Source: Bacteroidia bacterium (GTDB lineage Bacteria > Bacteroidota > Bacteroidia > NS11-12g > UBA955). From it: a stretch of DNA of 5,694 nt. The notes beneath the pieces were generated by a model. The model was not told the origin of the DNA and searched no databases. It worked only from the letters and a program-made list of their open reading frames with translations. Below are positions 5,497 to 5,694 of this stretch, piece by piece. How positions within the stretch are numbered: the stretch's first letter is position 1; the number at the start of each line of letters is the position of its first letter. The DNA is taken from NCBI GenBank assembly GCA_023258655.1, contig JALQWO010000108.1, positions 1 through 5,694 on the forward strand. Reading direction: 5' to 3'. The translations under genes were made by a program, and so were the position numbers.

Positions 5497-5694
5497 GCGC
5501 GATTTTCCTTCCACTGGTGGGTTTGATTATGACAAATTTCTTTGCCCCAGATGGGCAGCTCTTTTTTGATGCGTTCTACTACCTCTTCACAGGCATCAAT
5601 GGCTTCTTTCCGATGCACCGCCGATGCAAAAACAAACAAACAGATTTCTCCCACATTCACCCGTCCCAGGCTGTGGGTAATATGCAAACAGGTA
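5493..5694 (-). CDS. moaE: Molybdopterin synthase catalytic subunit MoaE, C-terminal part (runs off right edge)
   Basis: The window holds the last 66 codons; MoaE proteins are usually about 140-150 aa, so the first half lies outside. MoaE, together with the sulfur carrier MoaD, puts the dithiolene sulfurs into cyclic pyranopterin monophosphate to make molybdopterin. Visible family blocks are HSLGRVNVGE, then FASAVHRKEAIDA, then ERIKKELPIWGKE. The first Lys of IKK aligns with E. coli Lys119, which lies at the active site and contacts the MoaD C-terminus. The position of E. coli Lys126 appears to be Gly in IWGKE, with Lys one residue later. The frame continues through 5694 without a start I would trust: the TTG at 5687 is internal. 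The gene runs into moaCB with a 4-nt ATGA overlap, which suggests translational coupling within one operon. Confidence 0.93.
   Translation of the reverse strand, partial: TCLHITHSLGRVNVGEICLFVFASAVHRKEAIDACEEVVERIKKELPIWGKEICHNQTHQWKENRA

Noticed and set aside
5042..5569. Several overlapping short open frames on the plus strand opposite moaCB and moaE
   Set aside because: All are antisense to the MoaC and MoaE coding regions, whose active-site residues are conserved; none has a recognisable product.

Overview
The window looks like a compact stretch of chromosome from a member of the Bacteroidota. Three things support this. First, matches to the Bacteroidota -7 promoter consensus TAnnTTTG lie just before gene starts. 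Second, the protein families are typical of the phylum: a GSCFA-domain protein, a secreted carboxypeptidase-regulatory-like domain protein with a basic tail, and a large secreted beta-helix protein. Third, purine-rich Shine-Dalgarno sites are largely absent. I cannot place it more finely from the sequence. No RNA gene, mobile element, CRISPR array or integrase is visible.

Layout from left to right: (1) the first 358 codons of a secreted beta-helix-like protein on the minus strand, running off the left edge; (2) a divergently transcribed GSCFA-family protein on the plus strand; (3) a coiled-coil lipoprotein on the minus strand, whose 3' end overlaps the GSCFA gene by 52 bp and whose 5' end overlaps the next gene by 15 bp; (4) a two-domain chromate-transporter-family (CHR) membrane protein on the plus strand; (5) a small secreted carboxypeptidase-regulatory-like protein on the plus strand; (6) a molybdenum cofactor operon on the minus strand entering from the right edge, with the end of moaE followed, through an ATGA overlap, by a fused moaC-moaB gene.

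Only moaE and moaCB clearly work together. MoaC makes cyclic pyranopterin monophosphate, MoaE is the large subunit of molybdopterin synthase, and the MoaB/MogA-like half is expected to act at the adenylylation step. The remaining genes look like independent envelope or housekeeping functions packed closely together. Almost all of the window is coding; the gene-free gaps are about 90, 32 and 39 bp.

I found no convincing new multi-gene system. The most interesting signals concern gene architecture. A -7 box sits 4-5 nt before the start codon at three genes, and a degenerate one at a fourth, which suggests leaderless or nearly leaderless transcripts and helps choose the start codons. The lipoprotein gene overlaps both neighbours, and its promoter lies inside the coding region of the CHR gene.
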